From contig CM026390.1 in NCBI GenBank assembly GCA_014843695.1, positions 99,869,915 through 99,933,914 on the forward strand: 64,000 bases of DNA. Reading direction: 5' to 3'. Positions 24,601-39,600 of this stretch are shown here, piece after piece; the first letter of the stretch is position 1; every line of letters starts with the position of its first letter. The translations under genes were made by a program, and so were the position numbers. This DNA is from Archivesica marissinica. Taxonomy: Eukaryota; Mollusca; Bivalvia; Venerida; Vesicomyidae. The notes beneath the pieces were generated by a model. The model ran no database searches, was not told the origin of the DNA, and saw only the letters and a program-made list of their open reading frames with translations.

Positions 24601-27600
24601 TCCATTGGCAACTTCCAGTGATGCGACCTGTCCAGTGGTGATATTGACGAGTTCATCGGGCACAGTATCAAGGTCGAAGGGATTCTGTAAGCCTGATACA
24701 TATTCCTGTATATTTATGACGTCCTGTTCATCCCTTGCCATCCTAGTCTTGCCATGCTCAGTGTGGTTTCTCGTTTGTGTTTGTTTGTTACTATGGCACA
24801 GTTCCTTGAAGGCATCTGTGTACTCCGCAGTGATGTGTCGAGTCACCATCCAGCGTGTGAGAGCGCCCTTCCGCAAGGTAAATCCGATGACACCTCCCTT
24901 GCTCTTCCCCTCACGGTTTATTGTCTGTTCAAGTGCTTGGTCACTGGCAACTGCATTGAACCGTCTGGACGACCTCCGGACTACGAATCCACCTTCTTGC
25001 AGGTATTGGTAAGATTTTGGTTGTTTCTGCTTGAGGCTTATCATATCATTCAGATATCCAGGCAAATATCGGACATAGTTGCCTCTGTCGGCAGCTCAAC
25101 ACCAGGAGATGGCCTCACAGACAGCGATGAGATGCAGCTCGAATAAACCATCCCGCTCTGATCTCAGAAGTCGCAACAAAGTTCCCACTCCCTGCATGAA
25201 TGTGTCCCAGTAAGCAAAGGTAGCTGATTGTGTTCGTCCAGCGGCTGTGAACTCCTGATGTAACGCTTGTAAGGTTGTGATGTGTTCGGACTCTAGCTGT
25301 TCGGTTAGTTTTCGAGCTGATTCGTTGTCTCCTGATTTGAAAGCCTGTTGGATATCGCTCACAAGCTTATCCATGTCATCTTGTCGAAGATCTGTCTGAA
25401 CCTGTTGTTGTAGCCATGCCAAAAATGCTTCCTGATACAACCGATACAAGGCCTCTAGCACCAGTTTCATGCTCCTATTTCCTCTGGACACCTGCTTCCC
25501 TTCGAGCATAAGTCTTGCAGTTGCTGACGCATAGACGTACTAGGCGGGGGGGTATGTTTTTAGAAGAAAACTCTGAGTAACTGTTCTGTGCATGTATTTC
25601 TGGGGTAGTCATAAATGCTAGTTCACCATATTGTGAATGTGCTGATATATGTATCTAAATATAACAAAAGTATATTGCCAATGCAGCATGGTGTAAACTA
25701 ATGAAAACATGATATTTCGTGGAATACGCGAATTTAAGGTATTTTGGATATTTCGGTAAAGTGCTATGTTTTGATAATACAATTCTCAGCAGGAGCTATA
25801 TTACACTTTGGAACCTTCTATTGAATACATATATGTACAGGATACATTTAGGTATAATATTTATCAACATGGAGCTGGTATGTGTAAAGTTATGTAGTCA
25901 TTAAGGTCGGTAATTCAGTGAATCTGTAGTCGATTTTCAGCAATAAATTGCATTATTTTGGCTTTTATGCCAAGTATGAGATATATTTTCTGATTAAATG
26001 CAATTGTAGTGAGTGTGTATTGTCATCCTGCACATTTTGATACACAATTTGTGCATATAGCTTGAATATTAACTGATATACTTGGAAAAAACATATATCG
26101 TCAAATTGATTCTCGGGGTCCTCATCTACACATATATAAATGAGATTTTCATAATGACCTACAATGATCTCAGATTCACAACCATCATTTTCCAACTCCC
26201 CAGACCACCCTCTTCAAGAAAAAATAGGCTGTGTCTTGTTCTACCATGGGGAGGGGTACCCGACCAAAAAGTACCCCTTGACCACTACACNNNNNNNNNN
26301 NNNNNNNNNNNNNNNNNNNNNNNNNNNNNNNNNNNNNNNNNNNNNNNNNNNNNNNNNNNNNNNNNNNNNNNNNNNNNNNNNNNNNNNNNNNNNNNNNNNN
26401 NNNNNNNNNNNNNNNNNNNNNNNNNNNNNNNNNNNNNNNNNNNNNNNNNNNNNNNNNNNNNNNNNNNNNNNNNNNNNNNNNNNNNNNNNNNNNNNNNNNN
26501 NNNNNNNNNNNNNNNNNNNNNNNNNNNNNNNNNNNNNNNNNNNNNNNNNNNNNNNNNNNNNNNNNNNNNNNNNNNNNNNNNNNNNNNNNNNNNNNNNNNN
26601 NNNNNNNNNNNNNNNNNNNNNNNNNNNNNNNNNNNNNNNNNNNNNNNNNNNNNNNNNNNNNNNNNNNNNNNNNNNNNNNNNNNNNNNNNNNNNNNNNNNN
26701 NNNNNNNNNNNNNNNNNNNNNNNNNNNNNNNNNNNNNNNNNNNNNNNNNNNNNNNNNNNNNNNNNNNNNNNNNNNNNNNNNNNNNNNNNNNNNNNNNNNN
26801 NNNNNNNNNNNNNNNNNNNNNNNNNNNNNNNNNNNNNNNNNNNNNNNNNNNNNNNNNNNNNNNNNNNNNNNNNNNNNNNNNNNNNNNNNNNNNNNNNNNN
26901 NNNNNNNNNNNNNNNNNNNNNNNNNNNNNNNNNNNNNNNNNNNNNNNNNNNNNNNNNNNNNNNNNNNNNNNNNNNNNNNNNNNNNNNNNNNNNNNNNNNN
27001 NNNNNNNNNNNNNNNNNNNNNNNNNNNNNNNNNNNNNNNNNNNNNNNNNNNNNNNNNNNNNNNNNNNNNNNNNNNNNNNNNNNNNNNNNNNNNNNNNNNN
27101 NNNNNNNNNNNNNNNNNNNNNNNNNNNNNNNNNNNNNNNNNNNNNNNNNNNNNNNNNNNNNNNNNNNNNNNNNNNNNNNNNNNNNNNNNNNNNNNNNNNN
27201 NNNNNNNNNNNNNNNNNNNNNNNNNNNNNNNNNNNNNNNNNNNNNNNNNNNNNNNNNNNNNNNNNNNNNNNNNNNNNNNNNNNNNNNNNNATAACAACTT
27301 ACTACAGATAATATAACAACTTACTACCGGTAATATAACAACTTACTACAGGTAATATAACAACTTACTACAGGTAATATAACAACTTACTACCGGTAAT
27401 ATAACAACTTACTACCGGTAATATAACAACTTACTACCGGTAATATAACAACTTACTACCGGTAATATAACAACTTACTACCAGTAATATAACAACTTAC
27501 TACCGGTAATATAACAACTTACTACCGGTAATATAACAACTTACTACCAGTAATATAACAACTTACTACCGGTAATATAACAACTTACTACAGGTAATAT

Positions 27601-30600
27601 AACAACTTACTACAGGTAATATAACAACTTACTACCGGTAATATAACAACTTACTACAGATAATATAACAACTTACTACAGGTAATATAACAACTTACTA
27701 CAGGTAATATAACAACTTACTACAGGTAATATAACAACTTACTACCGGTAATATAACAACTTACTACAGGTAATATAACAACTTACTACCGGTAATATAA
27801 CAACTTACTACAGTAATATAACAACTTACTACAGGTAATATAACAACTTACTACCAGTAATATAACAACTTACTACAGATAATATAACAACTTACTACAG
27901 GTAATATAACAACTTACTACAGGTAATATAACAACTTACTACAGGTAATATAACAACTTACTACCGGTAATATAACAACTTACTACCGGTAATATAACAA
28001 CTTACTACCGGTAATATAACAACTTACTACAGATAATATAACAACTTACTACAGGTAATATAACAACTTACTACAGGTAATATAACAACTTACTACCGGT
28101 AATATAACAACTTACTACAGTAATATAACAACTTACTACCGGTAATATAACAACTTACTACGGTAATATAACAACTTACTACAGATAATATAACAACTTA
28201 CTACCGGTAATATAACAACTTACTACCGGTAATATAACAACTTACTACAGGTAATATAACAACTTACTACCAGTAATATAACAACTTACTACAGGTAATA
28301 TAACAACTTACTACCAGTAATATAACAACTTACTACCGGTAATATAACAACTTACTACCAGTAATATAACAACTTACTACCGGTAATATAACAACTTACT
28401 ACCAGTAATATAACAACTTACTACAGGTAATATAACAACTTACTACAGGTAATATAACAACTTACTACCGTAATATAACAACTTACTACAGGTAATATAA
28501 CAACTTACTACAGGTAATATAACACTTACTACAGGTAATATAACACTTACTACCGTAATATAACAACTTACTACCGGTAATATAACAACTTACTACAGGT
28601 AATATAACAACTTACTACAGTAATATAACAACTTACTACCGTAATATAACAACTTACTACAGGTAATATAACAACTTACTACAGTAATATAACAACTTAC
28701 TACCGAATATAACAACTTACTACAGGTAATATAACAACTTACTACCAGTAATATAACAACTTACTACAGGTAATATAACAACTTACTACAGGTAATATAA
28801 CAACTTACTACCGGTAATATAACAACTTACTACCGGTAATATAACAACTTACTACCGGTAATATAACAACTTACTACCGGTAATATAACAACTTACTACA
28901 GGTAATATAACAACTTACTACCGGTAATATAACAACTTACTACAGGTAATATAACAACTTACTACCAGTAATATAACAACTTACTACCGGTAATATAACA
29001 ACTTACTACCAGTAATATAACAACTTACTACAGGTAATATAACAACTTACCAGTAATATAACACTTACTACCGGTAATATAACAACTTACTACCGGTAAT
29101 ATAACAACTTACTACAGGTAATATAACAACTTACTACCGGTAATATAACAACTTACTACAGGTAATATAACAACTTACTACAGGTAATATAACAACTTAC
29201 TACAGGTAATATAACAACTTACTACCGGTAATATAACAACTTACTACAGGTAATATAACAACTTACTACCGGTAATATAACAACTTACTACCGGTAATAT
29301 AACAACTTACTACCGGTAATATAACAACTTACTACCGGTAATATAACAACTTACTACCGGTAATATAACAACTTACTACAGGTAATATAACAACTTACTA
29401 CAGGTAATATAACAACTTACTACAGGTAATATAACAACTTACTACCGGTAATATAACAACTTACTACAGGTAATATAACAACTTACTACAGGTAATATAA
29501 CAACTTACTACCGGTAATATAACAACTTACTACCGGTAATATAACAACTTACTACAGGTAATATAACAACTTACTACAGGTAATATAACAACTTACTACC
29601 AGTAATATAACAACTTACTACCGGTAATATAACAACTTACTACAGGTAATATAACAACTTACTACCAGTAATATAACAACTTACTACAGATAATATAACA
29701 ACTTACTACAGATAATATAACAACTTACTACCGGTAATATAACAACTTACTACCGGTAATATAACAACTTACTACAGGTAATATAACAACTTACTACAGG
29801 TAATATAACAACTTACTACAGGTAATATAACAACTTACTACAGGTAATATAACAACTTACTACCGTAATATAACAACTTACTACCGGTAATATAACAACT
29901 TACTACAGGTAATATAACAACTTACTACCGGTAATATAACAACTTACTACCAGTAATATAACAACTTACTACCGGTAATATAACAACTTACTACAGATAA
30001 TATAACAACTTACTACAGGTAATATAACAACTTACTACCAGTAATATAACAACTTACTACAGGTAATATAACAACTTACTACCGGTAATATAACAACTTA
30101 CTACAGGTAATATAACAACTTACTACCGGTAATATAACAACTTACTACCGGTAATATAACAACTTACTACAGATAATATAACAACTTACTACAGGTAATA
30201 TAACAACTTACTACCGGTAATATAACAACTTACTACAGGTAATATAACAACTTACTACAGGTAATATAACAACTTACTACCGGTAATATAACAACTTACT
30301 ACAGGTAATATAACAACTTACTACCGGTAATATAACAACTTACTACCGGTAATATAACAACTTACTACCGGTAATATAACAACTTACTACCGGTAATATA
30401 ACAACTTACTACAGATAATATAACAACTTACTACAGGTAATATAACAACTTACTACAGGTAATATAACAACTTACTACCGGTAATATAACAACTTACTAC
30501 AGGTAATATAACAACTTACTACCGGTAATATAACAACTTACTACCGGTAATATAACAACTTACTACCGGTAATATAACAACTTACTACCGGTAATATAAC

Positions 30601-33600
30601 AACTTACTACCAGTAATATAACAACTTACTACCGGTAATATAACAACTTACTACCGGTAATATAACAACTTACTACAGGTAATATAACAACTTACTACCG
30701 GTAATATAACAACTTACTACCGGTAATATAACAACTTACTACAGATAATATAACAACTTACTACCGGTAATATAACAACTTACTACCGGTAATATAACAA
30801 CTTACTACAGGTAATATAACAACTTACTACCGGTAATATAACAACTTACTACCAGTAATATAACAACTTACTACCAGTAATATAACAACTTACTACCAGT
30901 AATATAACAACTTACTACCAGTAATATAACAACTTACTACCAGTAATATAACAACTTACTACAGGTAATATAACAACTTACTACCAGTAATATAACAACT
31001 TACTACCGGTAATATAACAACTTACTACAGGTAATATAACAACTTACTACCGGTAATATAACAACTTACTGCCGGTAATATAACAACTTACTACCGGCAA
31101 TATAACAACTTACTACAGATAATATAACAACTTACTACCGGTAATATAACAACTTACTACAGATAATATAACAACTTACTACAGATAATATAACAACTTA
31201 CTACAGGTAATATAACAACTTACTACCGGTAAAGTAACAACTTATGGTAATTGTAAAAGACTGTCTTTTGTCTATTAGGAAAACGGGTCCAATTGAGCAA
31301 AATTAAAAACTCCAGACAAAGTGAATCTAGCACCTCCAAGAGTTGCAGATAAGGAAATCCCACCCAAGGGCTGAAGTTTCCTTAACTGGAACTCTATGGA
31401 GGTTGTAGATTTATATTCTCACCTTTCTTATGCTTTTGAAACATTTTATGAATTATTCCAGCCTATAAACATGCATGAATGGTGTATGAATTTACTATAA
31501 AGTGATGAGGTCATTGGAATGTGACAATTTACTCACATTACTGTTGATTGGTTGTCATTTAAAAGTAAACACCATGTACATGCAGGGTTCATTTTAGGTC
31601 AGAATTTTTGGGAGAAGTGAGAAAGCGTGTGATCGCTTCCTAAAATGGTGTTCTTTAATATACTTCTGAAAAATAGGGTTAAAATGCACAGTACAACCAT
31701 TAAATATAACATTTGAATAGAAGGCGTGATTTATAATGGGCCAGTATCTATCTTACTAGACAAAATTTTATTTGAAAATCGTAAACACCAAAAATATTTT
31801 TATTTTTTTTAGGGAGAAGTGGGGCCCCCAGAGGGCGAAGTCAGGGGCCCTAGGGCGACTTATCATTTCTTTAATGCTAATCCTTTACATCAAACACGGG
31901 TAAAGATTCAAATAATCTATGACTGTCACCATCATACTAAAGGAACTAATAAATAACAAGGTACGGTATAAAGGGAGATAAGTGTCACTGTGATTAGAGG
32001 CGGGATGCTTACAAACAATGCAAGTGCATTGTGGGTCAAATGGTAATAGTAGACACGTGAACAACATATGAATGGTAGCGCTACGTCATTGATTGCATCA
32101 TCGATGACATATCGCTGTTATTATAATTACGTAATTTCTCGGCAGTGTTTGGATCTTACCATTATGCAATGAAATGATGTACATTTGGACGCGGAAATAT
32201 AGGAAGCTACTGGACTTGTTTGTGATATCTAATTAGCATAAAGTAGTCCCCTTGTCTACCAGGTTAGACAGATTTGTCTCACCTCCCCCCAAAAAACTGC
32301 AAGAAAGGCCTGTCTATAGGCAGCTTAACTAACACAGGTTGCTATGGCAACACAATTAATTTTCTTTGTCATCATACATATACTTTCATAAAGTTCAATA
32401 CACGTGTGATTAGATATGCACAAGTGACAACAATTTAAGATACTCATAATTTTGTTTATTTTGTGAAATAGTTTTACAAGCACTTATATCTGATCATCTA
32501 TAATACCACATTCGGTCCATTTATGTGTTTTGGGATCAAAGTAATACCATCAGCTTTCTGGAGGCCCCATTTTGTCAGAGAGTCACATATATGTGTAGTA
32601 CAATAACTATCTATAAACTCATGGTACCTTCATTACACGGGATATGTATCATAAGTTTAAACTTTATTTATTTTACAAAGATTTCGAAGCACGTTCTAAC
32701 AAGTTATATTAATCACTCTTGTTGGCATGGATGAAAGCATATATGTGGTCATTTGTGTGGAAGGAAACCGGAGTACCCGGAGAAAACAAACCTGTCCGAT
32801 CTGGCGACCACCGTATCATCTCACATACTTCCCGGTCCGAGGATCGAACCCAGGTTGCATTTGTGAGAAGTGAGCGTGCTAACCACTGCGCTAATAGGAC
32901 ACCCAGATATGTATCATAAAAATAATGTGCCTAGAGAATATAGTGATGAAGCAACACGTACGCAGTGGTGAAGTGGCTGTCTGTGCAGATGGAGCACCAG
33001 CCAGACGTAATTGGTTGTTTAGTGAGAAGTCTATATTGTAGTACTCCTTGTCTCGACGTAGCTCTGCTGGCTTGGGTGGCATGATCAGATCAGGGTTGTC
33101 CCGCACATCCAATGTCTACAATACAAAATACTTACTTTTTAACTTAAAGCAGTCAAAGATGACCGGATAACAGAAATATATGGTTTCTTCCTCCCACACT
33201 CATACCCGTGGTGTAATGGATATCGTGTCTGCCTGGTAGCCGAGAGGTTGTGAGTTTGAGCCCCGTCAGAACCACGGAGGTGGTGTCCTTGGACAAAACA
33301 TTTAAATCCACATTGCCTCTTCTCTCTCCCTCTCCCTCATGGTGATACGGTCTATAAGGAATGAGGTCTCGAGAGTGATTAATCTAATGTTGTAAAAAGT
33401 TGTTTCGCAAGCGAGCTAAATATTGCATAAACAAAATGTGGAGTGTTTAATGATAATAATTCTAACTGTATAACAACATTAATGATAATAATTCTACTTG
33501 TCTAACACAAATATATCCATTGATAAGGTGAAATCACAAAACATATTTCGGATCAAACATTAGAGAATTGACTTTAATCTAATGAAATGTTTATGCATAC

Positions 33601-36600
33601 TTTTTGAACACTATAGGAATGTGTGCCGATTTATACTAATCATAAAACTCTTACAAAGTTTGCAGGAAATTAATAACAATACGTTCCTTCAGAGATAATG
33701 CTTCAATGAATACAGAATCATGCACACAATACAACAGCAATAGAAATGGTGAGAACTACCAAACATTGTAACGCTATAGGAACAATAGCTCCATTAGATA
33801 ACAAGGTCATTTAGTGTATCATTTGTCTCAGTGGTACTTCCCGTCAGACTGTGTACAACAAGGTCATTTAGTGTATCATTTGTCTCAGTGGTACTTCCCG
33901 TCAGACTGTGGACAACAAGGTCATTTAGTGTATCATTTGTCTCAGTGGTACTTCCCGTCAGACTGTGGATAACAAGGTCATTTAGTGTATCATTTGTCTC
34001 AGTGGTACTTCCCGTCAGACTGTGGACAACAAGGTCATTTAGTGTATCATTTGTCTCAGTGGTACTTGCTCCTGTCTGACTGTGGACAACAAGGTCATTT
34101 AGTGTATCATTTGTCTCAGTGGTACTTCCTATCAGACTGTGTACAACAAGGTCATTTAGTGTATCATTTGTCTCAGTGGTACTTGCTCCTGTTAGACTGT
34201 GTACAACAAGGTCATTTAGTGTATCATTTGTCTCAGTGGTACTTCCTGTCAGACTGTGGACAACAAGGTCATTTAGTATAGCATTTGTCTCAGTGGTACT
34301 TGCTCCTATTAGACTGTGGATAACAAGGTCATTTAGTGTATCATTTGTCTCAGTGGTACTTCCTGTCAGACTGTGGACAACAAGGTCATTTAGTATAGCA
34401 TTTGTCTCAGTGGTACTTGCTCCTATCAGACTGTGGATAACAAGGTCATTTAGTGTATCATTTGTCTCAGTGGTACTTCCTGTCAGACTGTGTACAACAA
34501 GGTCATTTAGTGTATCATTTGTCTCAGTGGTACTTGCTCCTGTCTGACTGTGGACAACAAGGTCATTTAGTGTATCATTTGTCTCAGTGGTACTTGCTCC
34601 TATCAGACTGTGGACAACAAGGTCATTTAGTGTATCATTTGTCTCAGTGGTACTTCCTGTCAGACTGTGTACAACAAGGTCATTTAGTGTATCATTTGTC
34701 TCAGTGGTACTTGCTCCTGTTAGACTGTGTACAAGAAGGTCATTTAGTGAATCATTTGTCTCAGTGGTACTTCCTGTCAGACTGTGGACAACAAGGTCAT
34801 TTAGTATAGCATTTGTCTCAGTGGTACTTGCTCCTATCAGACTGTGGATAACAAGGTCATTTAGTGTATCATTTGTCTCAGTGGTACTTCCCGTCAGACT
34901 GTGGATAACAAGGTCATTTAGTGTATCATTTGTCTCAGTGGTACTTGCTCCTATCAGACTGTGGACAACAAGGTCATTTAGTGTATCATTTGTCTCAGTG
35001 GTACTTCCTGTCAGACTGTGTACAACAAGGTCATTTAGTGTATCATTTGTCTCAGTGGTACTTGCTCCTGTCTGACTGTGTACAACAAGGTCATTTAGTG
35101 TATCATTTGTCTCAGTGGTACTTGCTCCTGTCTGACTGTGGACAACAAGGTCATTTAGTGTATCATTTGTCTCAGTGGTACTTGCTCCTGTCTGACTGTG
35201 GACAACAAGGTCATTTAGTGTATCATCTGTCTCGGTGGTACTTGCTCCTGTCTGACTGTGGACAACAAGGTCATTAAGTATATCATCTGTCTCGGTGGTA
35301 CTTGCTCCTGTCTGACTGTGGACAACAAGGTCATTTAGTGTATCATTTGTCTCAGTGGTACTTGCTCCTGTTAGACTGTGTACAACAAGGTCATTTAGTG
35401 TATCATTTGTCTCAGTGGTACTTCCTGTCAGACTGTGGACAACAAGGTCATTTAGTATAGCATTTGTCTCAGTGGTACTTGCTCCTATTAGACTGTGGAT
35501 AACAAGGTCATTTAGTGTATCATTTGTCTCAGTGGTACTTCCTGTCAGACTGTGGACAACAAGGTCATTTAGTATAGCATTTGTCTCAGTGGTACTTGCT
35601 CCTATCAGACTGTGGATAACAAGGTCATTTAGTGTATCATTTGTCTCAGTGGTACTTCCTGTCAGACTGTGTACAACAAGGTCATTTAGTGTATCATTTG
35701 TCTCAGTGGTACTTGCTCCTGTCTGACTGTGGACAACAAGGTCATTTAGTGTATCATTTGTCTCAGTGGTACTTGCTCCTATCAGACTGTGGACAACAAG
35801 GTCATTTAGTGTATCATTTGTCTCAGTGGTACTTCCTGTCAGACTGTGTACAACAAGGTCATTTAGTGTATCATTTGTCTCAGTGGTACTTGCTCCTGTT
35901 AGACTGTGTACAACAAGGTCATTTAGTGTATCATTTGTCTCAGTGGTACTTCCTGTCAGACTGTGGACAACAAGGTCATTTAGTATAGCATTTGTCTCAG
36001 TGGTACTTGCTCCTATCAGACTGTGGATAACAAGGTCATTTAGTGTATCATTTGTCTCAGTGGTACTTCCCGTCAGACTGTGGATAACAAGGTCATTTAG
36101 TGTATCATTTGTCTCAGTGGTACTTCCCGTCAGACTGTGGACAACAAGGTCATTTAGTGTATCATTTGTCTCAGTGGTACTTGCTCCTGTCTGACTGTGG
36201 ACAACAAGGTCATTTAGTGTATCATTTGTCTCAGTGGTACTTCCTATCAGACTGTGTACAACAAGGTCATTTAGTGTATCATTTGTCTCAGTGGTACTTG
36301 CTCCTGTTAGACTGTGTACAACAAGGTCATTTAGTGTATCATTTGTCTCAGTGGTACTTCCTGTCAGACTGTGGACAACAAGGTCATTTAGTATAGCATT
36401 TGTCTCAGTGGTACTTGCTCCTATTAGACTGTGGATAACAAGGTCATTTAGTGTATCATTTGTCTCAGTGGTACTTCCTGTCAGACTGTGGACAACAAGG
36501 TCATTTAGTATAGCATTTGTCTCAGTGGTACTTGCTCCTATCAGACTGTGGATAACAAGGTCATTTAGTGTATCATTTGTCTCAGTGGTACTTCCTGTCA

Positions 36601-39600
36601 GACTGTGTACAACAAGGTCATTTAGTGTATCATTTGTCTCAGTGGTACTTGCTCCTGTCTGACTGTGGACAACAAGGTCATTTAGTGTATCATTTGTCTC
36701 AGTGGTACTTGCTCCTATCAGACTGTGGACAACAAGGTCATTTAGTGTATCATTTGTCTCAGTGGTACTTCCTGTCAGACTGTGTACAACAAGGTCATTT
36801 AGTGTATCATTTGTCTCAGTGGTACTTGCTCCTGTTAGACTGTGTACAAGAAGGTCATTTAGTGTATCATTTGTCTCAGTGGTACTTCCTGTCAGACTGT
36901 GGACAACAAGGTCATTTAGTATAGCATTTGTCTCAGTGGTACTTGCTCCTATCAGACTGTGGATAACAAGGTCATTTAGTGTATCATTTGTCTCAGTGGT
37001 ACTTCCCGTCAGACTGTGGATAACAAGGTCATTTAGTGTATCATTTGTCTCAGTGGTACTTGCTCCTATCAGACTGTGGACAACAAGGTCATTTAGTGTA
37101 TCATTTGTCTCAGTGGTACTTCCTGTCAGACTGTGTACAACAAGGTCATTTAGTGTATCATTTGTCTCAGTGGTACTTGCTCCTGTCTGACTGTGTACAA
37201 CAAGGTCATTTAGTGTATCATTTGTCTCAGTGGTACTTGCTCCTGTCTGACTGTGGACAAGGTCATTTAGTGTATCATTTGTCTCAGTGGTACTTGCTCC
37301 TGTCTGACTGTGTACAACAAGGTCATTTAGTGTATCATTTGTCTCAGTGGTACTTGCTCCTGTCTGACTGTGGACAACAAGGTCATTTAGTGTATCATTT
37401 GTCTCAGTGGTACTTGCTCCTATCAGACTGTGGACAACAAGGTCATTTAGTGTATCATTTGTCTCAGTGGTACTTCCTGTCAGACTGTGTACAACAAGGT
37501 CATTTAGTGTATCATTTGTCTCAGTGGTACTTGCTCCTGTCTGACTGTGTACAACAAGGTCATTTAGTGTATCATTTGTCTCAGTGGTACTTGCTCCTGT
37601 CTGACTGTGGACAAGGTCATTTAGTGTATCATTTGTCTCAGTGGTACTTGCTCCTGTCTGACTGTGGACAACAAGGTCATTTAGTGTATCATCTGTCTCG
37701 GTGGTACTTGCTCCTGTCTGACTGTGGACAACAAGGTCATTAAGTATATCATCTGTCTCGGTGGTACTTGCTCCTGTCTGACTGTGGACAACAAGGTCAT
37801 TTAGTATATCATTTGTCTCAGTGGTACTTGCTCCTATCAGACTGTGTACAACAAGGTCATTTAGTATATCATCTGTCTCGGTGGTACTTGCTCCTGTCTG
37901 ACTGTGGACAACACGGTCATTTAGTATATCATTTGTCTCAGTGGTACTTGCTCCTATCAGACTGTGTACAACAAGGTCATTTAGTATATCATCTGTCTCG
38001 GTGGTACTTGCTCCTGTCTGACTGTGGACAACAAGGTCATTTAGTATATCATCTGTCTCGGTGGTACTTGCTCCTGTCTGACTGTGGAAAACAAGGTCAT
38101 TTAGTGTATCATCTGTCTCGGTGGTACTTGCTCCTATCAGACTGTGGACAACAAGGTCATTTAGTATATCATCTGTCTCAGTGGTACTTGCTCCTATCAG
38201 ACTGTGGACAACAAGGTCATTTAGTATATCATCTGTCTCAGTGGTACTTGCTCCTGTCTGACTGTGGACAACAAGGTCATTTAGTATATCAGTTGTCTCT
38301 GTGGTACTTGCTCCTATCAGACTGTGGACAACAAGGTCATTTAGTATATCATTTGTCTCGGTGGTACTTCTCCTGTCTGACTGTGGACAACAAGGTCATT
38401 CAGTATATCATTTGTCTCAGTGGTACTTGCTCCTGTCTGACTGTGGACAACAAGGTCATTCAGTATATCATTTGTCTCAGTGGTACTTGCTCCTATCAGA
38501 CTGTGTACAACAAGGTCATTTAGTATATCATCTGTCTCGGTGGTACTTGCTCCTGTCTGACTGTGGACAACAAGGTCATTCAGTATATCATTTGTCTCAG
38601 TGGTACTTGCTCCTATCAGACTGTGTACAACAAGGTCATTTAGTATATCATCTGTCTCGGTGGTACTGGCTCCTGTCTGACTGTGGACAACAAGGTCATT
38701 CAGTATATCATTTGTCTCAGTGGTACTTGCTCCTATCAGACTGTGTACAACAAGGACATTTAGTATATCGTTTGTTTCAGTGGTACAATCCCACGTACCT
38801 CTAACTGTGGCAGAAGATGTAGAATGTCTGGCAAGGTTATCAACCTGTTGCTGTTGAGTAAAAGTTTCTTCAGCTTTCCACATCTACAACATATAACACA
38901 TCAAGGTCAGCTAGCCTGTCTACAACATACAACACATCAAGGTCAGCTAGCCTGTCTACAACATACAACACATCAAGGTCAGCTAGCCTGTCTACAACAT
39001 ACAACACATCAAGGTCAGCTAGCCTGTCTACAACATATAACACATCAAGGAAAGCTAGCCTGTCTACAAAATACAACACATCAAGGTCAGCTAGCCTGTC
39101 TACAACATATAACACATCAAGGTCAGCTAACCTGTCTACAACATACAACACATCAAGGTCAGCTAGCCTGTCTACAACATATAACACATCAAGGTCAGCT
39201 AGCCTGTCTACAACATACAACACATCAAGGTCAGCTAACCTGTCTACAACACATCAAGGTCAGCTAACCTGTCTACAACATACAACACATCAAGGTCAGC
39301 TAGCCTGTCTACAACACATCAAGGTCAGCTAACCTGTCTACAACACATCAAGGTCAGCTAACCTGTCTACAACACATCAAGGTCAGCTAACCTGTCTACA
39401 ACATACAACACATCAAGGTCAGCTAACCTGTCTACAACACATCAAGGTCAGCTAACCTGTCTACAACACATCAAGGTCAGCTAACCTGTCTACAACATAC
39501 AACACATCAAGGTCAGCTAACCTGTCTACAACACATCAAGGTCAGCTAACCTGTCTACAACATACAACATACAACACATCAAGGTCAGCTAACCTGTCTA

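Noticed and set aside
24218..25146. Plus-strand frames of 264 and 130 codons
   Set aside because: Shadows of the transposon pseudogene, whose minus-strand frame carries the conserved motifs.
33831..38804. Plus-strand frames with [16 protein letters not shown] repeats
   Set aside because: Products of the 57/60-bp array on the strand opposite to FLII, with no start context, domain or unique sequence.
38341..38883. A 180-codon minus-strand frame starting [13 protein letters not shown] and running into repeats
   Set aside because: It overlaps FLII exon 10 in the wrong frame. The correct frame ([16 protein letters not shown]) matches FLII and uses both splice sites; the rest is array.
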